Assembly: GCA_964577435.1 (NCBI GenBank)
Contig: CAZNZD010000013.1
Span: 1 to 33,305, forward strand
Length of the DNA: 33,305 nucleotides
Direction of reading: 5' to 3'
Source: MWDF01 sp964577435
GTDB lineage: Bacteria; Bacillota; DTU025; MWDF01
This document shows, piece by piece, positions 1 through 5,438 of this stretch. Made by a program: the position numbers and the translations under genes. The notes under the pieces are model-generated. The model was not told the DNA's origin. It ran no database searches and saw only the letters and a program-made list of their open reading frames with translations. How positions within the stretch are numbered: position 1 is the first letter of the stretch; every line of letters begins with the position of its first letter.

Positions 1-1
1 A

Positions 2-290
2 CGGGCGCTGCTGCTGGAGCCGATGCTGGCGCTGTCGCGGCGCTGGGCGGGAACCATCGCGCCGCTGCATGCGCGTCTGCCGACCCCGGCCACCGCCGAA
101 GGACCGCGCCGCTTTCTCGTGATCGCCTGCGAGCCGTTCGCGGCCGACCGCGGCGGCGGCGCCCGCTACGTGCACGACGTGCTCGCCGCGATGCGCGCGC
201 TGGGCCATCATCTCGACGTTTATGCCGTGCCCGGCGCCGACGCCATTGATGCGCGCGTGTTGGCGCCGCTGCAGGCGCATGGCGGCGGAC
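2..290 (+). CDS. Foreign GC-rich partial coding segment, function unknown (chimeric contig end)
   Basis: An open frame with no start or stop of its own runs through these bases in the frame beginning at 2. It encodes an Ala/Arg-rich peptide with a hydrophobic strand followed by a Gly-rich stretch (FLVIACEPFAADRGGGARYV). That pattern loosely resembles the N-terminal Rossmann half of GT4-type glycosyltransferases, but this is only an impression. Lines 61-180 are about 75% GC by my count, and every Arg codon I read is CGN. The rest of the window is near 60% GC and prefers AGG/AGA. The frame loses this character near 285-300, where a different frame begins to encode a Bacillota-type protein. I read it as a fragment of another organism, probably a high-GC proteobacterium, joined by assembly error. 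Confidence 0.6.
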
Positions 291-299
291 GCGGCAGGA

Positions 300-812
300 G
301 AATGCATCCCCACGGCTACCATCGAGGAATACCTCGACAGGTTGGAAGAAGTAATCGAATGCGCACCAACGATGCCATTTACAGGCAAATGCGTCCTTGA
401 CAGGAAAGAGCTTCAGGGGCTCCTCACTGCCATGAGGGACGCCATCGACCCGGATGCATCCTACGCAAGCACCAGGACGTTCAAGCAGGTGACGACCGGC
501 CAGTTTACCGCTCAGAAGCAAGTAGAGGATAAGCAGGAGTGGAGCTTCGGGGATGATGCGATGCCGGAGAATCCAAAACCCTCGCACAAGGCGGCGATGC
601 CTGAAGAAGACCTGCAGGAGATAGTCGATGCCAAGGCCAAGGCGGATGAGATAATCGAGACGGCGAAGCTCGAGGCTTCAAGGATAAGGTCCGGTGCAGA
701 CGAGTACGCCGAAAACGCGCTGGCCAGCATAGAGCAGAACGCCATGAACGCCGCAAGGGCCGCCCGAAAGGGCCTGGAAGTGCTCCAACGCAGGCGCGGA
801 CAGGGGAACTAG
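300..812 (+). CDS. Coiled-coil 'ATPase-like' protein (coaD/ackA-neighbourhood family), 5' truncated
   Basis: The frame read through 300-812 encodes about 170 residues. The first recognisable residues (IEEYLDRLEEVIE, then APTMPFTGKCVLDRKEL) match the N-terminus of a small Bacillota family often auto-labelled 'ATPase' or V-type ATPase subunit H-like and found next to coaD, ylbJ and ackA. Its real function is unknown. The middle (about residues 55-100) is polar and low-complexity. The C-terminal half, from about 'EEDLQEIVDAKAKADEII', is a charged Ala/Glu/Lys-rich helix likely to form a coiled coil. No start codon lies in frame near the family's N-terminus, so probably only 5-15 codons are lost at the chimeric junction upstream. 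The gene ends 31 bases before ackA. The family assignment comes from memory of the motif and the context. Confidence 0.65.
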   Translation, partial: ECIPTATIEEYLDRLEEVIECAPTMPFTGKCVLDRKELQGLLTAMRDAIDPDASYASTRTFKQVTTGQFTAQKQVEDKQEWSFGDDAMPENPKPSHKAAMPEEDLQEIVDAKAKADEIIETAKLEASRIRSGADEYAENALASIEQNAMNAARAARKGLEVLQRRRGQGN

Positions 813-843
813 TTCCCATAATAACTTAGGAAGGGGCAATACG

Positions 844-2049
844 ATGAAAATCCTTGTGGTCAACTGCGGCAGCTCATCAGTGAAATACCAACTCTTCGAC
901 ATGCAGAACGAGGCTGTGCTTGCAAAGGGCATAGTTGAGAGGGTGGGTTCCACCGACGCATTCATCAAGCACCAGCCGACAGGCAAGGAAAAGGTGCAGA
1001 ACAAGATAGAGGCGAGGGACCACGAAGATGCGCTTAAGGCGGTTTTCAGCCATCTGCTGGATCCAGTTGTCGGAGTGATAGGCAGCATAGCCGAGATAGG
1101 TGCGGTTGGCCACAGGGTAGTCCATGCAGGTGAGAAATACTCCGGATCAGTGCCGATCACCCCTGAAGTGGAAGCGGCGCTAGTCGAATGCCAGGACCTT
1201 GCGCCCCTTCACAACCCCCCGAACATCATGGGCATAAGGGCATGCCGCAACCTGATGCCCAGCGTGCCTATGGTGGGAGTGTTCGACACCGCCTTCCATC
1301 AGTCGATGCCCAAGGAGGCATACATGTACGGCCTTCCTTACGAGCTATATGAGAAGTTCCGCGTGCGCCGTTACGGCTTCCACGGCACTTCGCACAGGTA
1401 CGTAAGCGCAAGGGCCGCGGAGATGCTGGGCAAGCCCTATGAGAAGACTTGCGTGATAACATGCCATCTGGGCAATGGTTCGAGCATTGCAGCAGTGAAG
1501 CACGGCAAGAGCATCGACACCACGATGGGGCTTACTCCTCTCGAGGGGCTCGTCATGGGAACCAGGGTAGGCGACCTTGACCCCGGCATAGTCCTCTTCC
1601 TGTGCGAGAAGCTCAACATGAGCGTCCAGGATGTCATCAACAGCTATCTGAACAAGAAGGCCGGCGTGTACGGGTTGTCCAATTACCTTTCCAACGACTT
1701 CAGAGACCTTGAAGACGCGGCTGTAGAGGGCAATGAGCTGGCTCAGTTGGCCCTCGACGTGTTCGCCTACAGGATAGTCAAGTACATAGGCGCTTACGCG
1801 GTTGCCATGGGTGAGCTCGATGCAATAGTGTTCACCGGCGGTATCGGGGAGAACAGCTGGGAGATGAGGAAGAGGGTATGCGACAAGCTGGGCTTCTTCG
1901 GGATCAAGATCGATGAGGTATTGAATGACATGAAGGGCAAGGAGGCCGACCTCACGCTTCCCGAGTGCAAGGTCAAGGTGCTGGCGATACCAACGAACGA
2001 GGAGCTCGTAATCGCGCGCGACACGAGGGATATAGTAGAGGGCAGATAG
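844..2049 (+). CDS. ackA: Acetate kinase
   Basis: Cytosolic enzyme that interconverts acetyl phosphate plus ADP with acetate plus ATP, the energy-yielding end step of acetogenic fermentation. The 401 residues are full length. The ASKHA-fold phosphate motif VNCGSSSVKYQLFD starts at residue 6. Arg91, Asp148 (in GVFDTAFHQ) and His179 (in YGFHGTSH) sit where the catalytic residues of the Methanosarcina enzyme lie. Other family blocks are CHLGNGSSIAA, GLTPLEGLVMGTRVGDLDPG, VFTGGIGENS and the C-terminal IPTNEELVIARDT. ATG 844 follows a strong ribosome binding site (AGGAAGGGG, 828-836). No pta (phosphotransacetylase) gene is visible beside it, so its partner must be encoded elsewhere. The DNA glycosylase gene starts directly after its stop codon, suggesting cotranscription and coupling. 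Confidence 0.97.
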   Translation: MKILVVNCGSSSVKYQLFDMQNEAVLAKGIVERVGSTDAFIKHQPTGKEKVQNKIEARDHEDALKAVFSHLLDPVVGVIGSIAEIGAVGHRVVHAGEKYSGSVPITPEVEAALVECQDLAPLHNPPNIMGIRACRNLMPSVPMVGVFDTAFHQSMPKEAYMYGLPYELYEKFRVRRYGFHGTSHRYVSARAAEMLGKPYEKTCVITCHLGNGSSIAAVKHGKSIDTTMGLTPLEGLVMGTRVGDLDPGIVLFLCEKLNMSVQDVINSYLNKKAGVYGLSNYLSNDFRDLEDAAVEGNELAQLALDVFAYRIVKYIGAYAVAMGELDAIVFTGGIGENSWEMRKRVCDKLGFFGIKIDEVLNDMKGKEADLTLPECKVKVLAIPTNEELVIARDTRDIVEGR

Positions 2050-2628
2050 ATGCACCGCGTTACGGAGAGCTTCTATTCCGGTGCAAGCACCGTGGATATC
2101 GCCAAACGCCTCATCGGCATGAAGCTGGTGTCGAACCGCGACGGCGTCAGGACTGCAGGGGTGATAGTAGAGACAGAGGCCTACCTCAGGGATGACCCAG
2201 CCTGTCATGCCAGCAAGGGCAGGACCAGCAGGAACGAGAGCATGTTCCTTTCCCCCGGATACAGCTATGTATACCTGATCTATGGTCTGCACTGCTGCTT
2301 CAATGTCGTCACGGCTCCGTCTGGGGTCGGGGAGGCTGTCCTGGTGAGGGCCATAGAGCCGATCGAAGGCTTGGATGCAATGCGCAGGAGAAGGAAGAGC
2401 CCGGATCTAAGGAAGCTTGCGGACGGACCTGGTAAGCTATGCCAGGCTATGGGAATAGACAGGAGCTTCGACGGCCTTCCCTTATGGGAGAGCGGGCTTG
2501 TTTACCTCGAAGAGTGTGATGGCAGGAATGTCCGGATAGCATCATCCGAGAGGATCGGCATCAGCTCAGGGAAAGAACTTGCGCTTAGGTACTTCATGGA
2601 AGGGAATCCATATGTGTCAAGGCTGTAA
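2050..2628 (+). CDS. mpg: 3-methyladenine DNA glycosylase (AAG/Mpg family)
   Basis: Base-excision repair glycosylase that flips out and removes alkylated purines such as 3-methyladenine and hypoxanthine, leaving an abasic site. The 192 residues are the usual bacterial length. They carry the ETEAY motif (residues 41-45, with the water-activating Glu), the HASKGRTSRNESMF loop, the YLIYGLHCCFNVV segment with the binding-pocket Tyr and Asn, the VLVRAIEP strand and the LADGPGKLCQAMGI block. The C-terminus (SERIGI then ALRYF and VSRL) is complete. ATG 2050 abuts the ackA stop, with AGAGGG inside the ackA end as ribosome binding site. Its place between ackA and DUF177 is not part of the common arrangement known to me, so it may be a lineage-specific insertion. 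Codon use looks the same as the neighbours. Confidence 0.93.
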   Translation: MHRVTESFYSGASTVDIAKRLIGMKLVSNRDGVRTAGVIVETEAYLRDDPACHASKGRTSRNESMFLSPGYSYVYLIYGLHCCFNVVTAPSGVGEAVLVRAIEPIEGLDAMRRRRKSPDLRKLADGPGKLCQAMGIDRSFDGLPLWESGLVYLEECDGRNVRIASSERIGISSGKELALRYFMEGNPYVSRL

Positions 2629-2638
2629 ATGAATAATC

Positions 2639-2668
2639 TTGACACCCGGTAAAGCTCAAATATATACT
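2639..2668 (+). promoter_or_regulatory. Sigma-A-type promoter for the DUF177-rpmF-plsX operon
   Basis: TTGACA at 2639-2644 and TATACT at 2663-2668 are separated by 18 bases in the 62-base gap after mpg. The start of transcription would fall near 2675, just before the ribosome binding site GGAGGTGG (2680-2687). Both boxes are close to consensus and the region is locally AT-rich, unlike the coding DNA around it. Confidence 0.75.
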
Positions 2669-2693
2669 AATCTGGTGTCGGAGGTGGACCGTG

Positions 2694-3167
2694 ATGAGGC
2701 CTTTTATTATCGACATCAGAAAGATCGAGGGCGTAAGCGGGGCATCTCTTGACTGCGACCTGGCTTGGGAACCTGAAGGCTTGGACCTTGCCAGGGAAGG
2801 AGCGCATTTCGTCGGCGATGTCAGGTTCAATGGTTCTGTAAGCAACATCGGCGGTGCCTACATGGTCGACGGAAGGATATCCGGAGGATTCAAGGCGCAT
2901 TGCGACAGATGCCTCAAGGAGTTCAGCTCTGATTTCGACCTCCCGCTGACAAGGGTGTTCGCCGAAGCCGGATATGAACCGGCGCTTGAGGACAGCGACA
3001 TCGAGGCATTAAGCGGCCTTGAGATAGACCTTGGCCCGCATATAAGGGAGGAAGTCGTCCTCAGCATGCCGATAAGGCTCTTATGCGAAGAGAGCTGCAA
3101 AGGGATATGTCCCGGATGCGGCGTTGACCTTAACAATGGGGAATGCATTTGCGGCAAGTCGCATTGA
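2694..3167 (+). CDS. DUF177 (YceD-family) protein with C-terminal cysteine cluster
   Basis: A 157-residue member of the DUF177/YceD family, which is almost always encoded just before rpmF (L32) in bacteria. In plants a homologue is linked to 23S rRNA accumulation, so a role in 50S assembly is inferred. Cys70 and Cys73 (HCDRCLKEF) form the typical central pair. A second set at Cys131, 135, 139, 142, 151 and 153 resembles a zinc ribbon (CPGCG, CIC) and is typical of the Clostridia-type form. A GTG at 2691 is in frame, but ATG 2694 lies 8 bases after GGAGGT and is preferred. It is the first gene behind the promoter at 2639-2668, and rpmF follows after 39 bases. Confidence 0.9.
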   Translation: MRPFIIDIRKIEGVSGASLDCDLAWEPEGLDLAREGAHFVGDVRFNGSVSNIGGAYMVDGRISGGFKAHCDRCLKEFSSDFDLPLTRVFAEAGYEPALEDSDIEALSGLEIDLGPHIREEVVLSMPIRLLCEESCKGICPGCGVDLNNGECICGKSH

Positions 3168-3206
3168 TGCATAGAAGAGGGCCCCACCTTATTAGGAGGT
3201 AAGCTT

Positions 3207-3392
3207 ATGGCAAATCCAAAACAGAGATTCGGCAAGTCCCGCACCAGGAAGCGCCGCGCAAACTGGAAGGCTGCGACGCCTACGCTGGTAGAGTGCCCCA
3301 AGTGCAAGGCGATGAAGGCACCCCACACTGTATGCGGCGAGTGCGGCTTCTATGACGGACGCGAGATTATCGCCGTAGCGGAGGCAAAGTAA
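3207..3392 (+). CDS. rpmF: 50S ribosomal protein L32, zinc-binding form
   Basis: Large-subunit ribosomal protein of 61 residues. The basic N-terminus (NPKQRFGKSRTRKRRANWK) is the rRNA-binding tail. Four cysteines, Cys30 and Cys33 (CPKC) and Cys43 and Cys46 (CGEC), make a C4 zinc ribbon, so this is the zinc-containing paralogue rather than the Cys-less form made under zinc starvation. ATG 3207 follows a perfect AGGAGGT (3194-3200). A short CCACCT just upstream (3185-3190) could pair with part of that ribosome binding site, which is weak evidence for translational control. A hairpin lies between this gene and plsX. Confidence 0.97.
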   Translation: MANPKQRFGKSRTRKRRANWKAATPTLVECPKCKAMKAPHTVCGECGFYDGREIIAVAEAK

Positions 3393-3399
3393 GGACGTA

Positions 3400-3425
3400 A
3401 AGCGGGTTCTAAGGGATCCGCTTTT
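3400..3425 (+). terminator. Hairpin between rpmF and plsX (attenuator or processing site)
   Basis: AAGCGGGTTC (3400-3409) pairs with GGATCCGCTT (3414-3423) over 10 base pairs, including two G-U pairs, around a TAAG loop. Only two more T residues follow, so it is a weak intrinsic terminator at best. It may set the ratio of L32 to PlsX message or protect a 3' end. Confidence 0.45.
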
Positions 3426-3446
3426 CGCTAACCATGGAGTGATATT

Positions 3447-4448
3447 ATGGCCCGCATATTGGCTGACCTGATGGGCTCCGACAAGGGAATAAAGGTAGTA
3501 CTGGAAGGTGCCCTTCGCGCAAGCGCAGAGGGCATAGAGGTCGTGCTGATCGGAGACCGCGAAAGGATCCTGGCGACAAGCGGAGAAGCCGAGAAGCTCG
3601 AGATAATCCACGCCCCGCTCGAGATAACCATGGCTGACGACCCTATGAACGTCGTGAGGCAGAAGAGGGAATCGTCCATGGTCATGGGATCCAGATATGT
3701 AGCGGAAGGCGGCGCGGATGCTCTTGTCTCAACCGGTAACACCGGTGCGCTCCTTGCGGCGTCCACACTGGTGGTAGGCAGGATACAGGGAGTGAAGAGG
3801 CCTGCGCTAGGGGTGGTGCTTCCCGGCCTGGGCGGCCCGTCTATGCTCATAGATGTGGGCGCCAACCCTGACTGCGAGGCAAGGAACCTCTATGAGTTCG
3901 GAATAATGGGCTCATCCTATATGTCAGATGTCATCGGCGTGAGCAATCCCAGGGTGGCCCTTCTCAACAACGGCACCGAGGAGAAGAAGGGCAGGGAATA
4001 CATACGCCAGTCTTATGCCCTTCTAAAGGATTCCGACCTGAACTTCATAGGCAACATCGAGGGCAGGGACATCATGACGACCGCCGCCCATGTAATGGTT
4101 TGCGACGGGTTCACAGGAAACGTGGCGCTCAAGCTCATTGAAGGTATGGCAAGCATCTTCGGCAAGCTCGTCAAGGAGGCTGCCATGCAGAACACGGCCT
4201 CTAAGCTAGGCGGGATGCTCATGAAGCCGTCCTTGAAGAAGCTAACGAGCAAACTTGATTACTCCTATTATGGGGGGGCACCTTTCCTTGGGCTGAAGAA
4301 GCTCGTGGTGAAGGGGCATGGCAGCAGCAACTCCTTCGCCTTCTACAATGCGATAAGGTTTGCAGCCCAGGCTGCGGACAAAGACGTGGTCGGAAGAATA
4401 ACTGAAGCATTCTCAAAAGAGACAGCAGCAAGCCAGCCGGAGGTGTAG
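3447..4448 (+). CDS. plsX: Phosphate acyltransferase PlsX
   Basis: Peripheral membrane enzyme that turns acyl-ACP plus phosphate into acyl phosphate, the donor for PlsY in phosphatidic acid synthesis. The 333 residues align along the whole family, with STGNTGALLAAS, VGRIQGVKRPAL, IDVGANPDCE, LLNNGTEEKKGRE, NFIGNIEGRDI, VCDGFTGNVALK and YYGGAPFLGLK. One oddity is the N-terminal motif, usually VDAMGGD, which here reads ADLMGSD (residues 6-12). ATG 3447 has GGAGTGAT upstream (3436-3443). In many Bacillota fapR precedes plsX and fabH, fabD and fabG follow it. Here plsX is flanked directly by rpmF and acpP, so fatty-acid genes and any FapR-type control lie elsewhere or are absent. Confidence 0.95.
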   Translation: MARILADLMGSDKGIKVVLEGALRASAEGIEVVLIGDRERILATSGEAEKLEIIHAPLEITMADDPMNVVRQKRESSMVMGSRYVAEGGADALVSTGNTGALLAASTLVVGRIQGVKRPALGVVLPGLGGPSMLIDVGANPDCEARNLYEFGIMGSSYMSDVIGVSNPRVALLNNGTEEKKGREYIRQSYALLKDSDLNFIGNIEGRDIMTTAAHVMVCDGFTGNVALKLIEGMASIFGKLVKEAAMQNTASKLGGMLMKPSLKKLTSKLDYSYYGGAPFLGLKKLVVKGHGSSNSFAFYNAIRFAAQAADKDVVGRITEAFSKETAASQPEV

Positions 4449-4451
4449 ATA

Positions 4452-4697
4452 ATGAACGAGCAGGAGATCTTCGAGGTAGTAAAAAAGATAATAGTCGAGA
4501 AGCTTTCGGTGAAGCCGGAATCGGTCACGATGGAAGCGAAGTTCGTAGACGACCTCGGCGCAGATTCTCTCTACCTCAACGAAATAGTCTATGAGATAGA
4601 GGACAAGTTCGACATCAAGGTGCCGGATGAGGCCTTCGACGAGATGCAGAGCGTCGGCCAGGCCATCAGGTACGTTCTGAAGACAGTCAAGAAGTAA
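4452..4697 (+). CDS. acpP: Acyl carrier protein
   Basis: Small acidic carrier (81 residues) whose Ser39 in DDLGADSL receives the 4'-phosphopantetheine arm and shuttles growing acyl chains to fatty-acid synthase and PlsX. The length, the acidic four-helix pattern and the position between plsX and rnc mark it as the housekeeping ACP. The start of helix II after the serine reads SLYLNEIVYEIEDKF, where most bacterial ACPs have SLDTVELVMALEEEF. The usual Asp two residues after the Ser is Tyr, which removes one charge from the partner-recognition helix. ATG 4452 lies 3 bases after the plsX stop, with a GGAGGTGTAG site overlapping the plsX end. Confidence 0.94.
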   Translation: MNEQEIFEVVKKIIVEKLSVKPESVTMEAKFVDDLGADSLYLNEIVYEIEDKFDIKVPDEAFDEMQSVGQAIRYVLKTVKK

Positions 4698-4707
4698 GCC
4701 ACAGCCC

Positions 4708-5412
4708 GTGAAGAATGACATAATCCGCGCGCTGGAGAAAGCGGCGGGCTACAGCTTTCATGACGCTGCCTATGCCGAGACGGCCCTCTCCCACACCTCG
4801 TATTCAAGGCATGTGGGAAAGGGGCTTGAAGGAAGCAACGAAAGAATGGAGTATCTGGGAGATGCCTTGCTTAAGTCATACATCGCAAGGCATCTTTTCA
4901 TGGAGTACCCGGAAGATGACGAAGGGGCGCTATCCAGGAAGTCCGCAAGGGCCGTCTCCGGAAGGGCGCTCGCAAACGCTGCCAGGATCATGGGCCTGGG
5001 GCTCATAGTCATGCTCTCGCCTCAGGAGGAGGCCACGGGCGGCAGGATGAGGCAAAGCATACTTGCCGGATGCTTCGAAGCTCTGATTGCCGCAATCTAC
5101 CTAGACGGCGGCATGGAGCCCGCCGAGGATTTCCTCGCGAGTAACCTGCTGCCCCACATAGCCGGGGAGCTTTCAAACTCCGACCGCGATGCCAAGTCCG
5201 CCCTTCAGGAGGCGTTGCAGGCGAATGGCCATCCCACTCCGGTCTACAGGATGGTAGGCCGCACAGGGCCCGACCATGCACCGTGCTTCATCGTAGAGGC
5301 GATGGACGCAGACGAGGCCATAGGAAGGGGCAGTGGCACTAGCCTCAAGGAGGCGGAACAGGAAGCGGCGCAGGATGCCCTAAGCAGGCATAAGCTTCTT
5401 AGGGACAACTAG
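4708..5412 (+). CDS. rnc: Ribonuclease III, with a substituted metal-site residue
   Basis: Double-strand-specific endonuclease for 16S/23S precursor cleavage and mRNA processing. The 234 residues comprise an endonuclease domain (about 1-155) with signature NERMEYLGDALL (44-55), and a C-terminal double-stranded RNA binding domain (about 161-232). Glu48, Asp52 and Glu124 match E. coli Glu41, Asp45 and Glu117. The fourth metal ligand, Asp114 in E. coli and Asp107 in Aquifex, is Gly121 here (ILAGCFEALIAA, codon GGA), so activity or metal use may differ. The start is GTG 4708 with a weak upstream site and no better in-frame candidate. It sits 10 bases after acpP and 26 before smc, the usual Bacillota order. 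Confidence 0.93.
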   Translation: MKNDIIRALEKAAGYSFHDAAYAETALSHTSYSRHVGKGLEGSNERMEYLGDALLKSYIARHLFMEYPEDDEGALSRKSARAVSGRALANAARIMGLGLIVMLSPQEEATGGRMRQSILAGCFEALIAAIYLDGGMEPAEDFLASNLLPHIAGELSNSDRDAKSALQEALQANGHPTPVYRMVGRTGPDHAPCFIVEAMDADEAIGRGSGTSLKEAEQEAAQDALSRHKLLRDN

Positions 5413-5438
5413 AAGACAGAGGGGCCGGAGGTGGCAAA

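Noticed and set aside
1345..2292. Open frame of 315 codons on the - strand opposite ackA and mpg
   Set aside because: It is the antiphase shadow of two well-conserved genes, has no family motif and no ribosome binding site of note.
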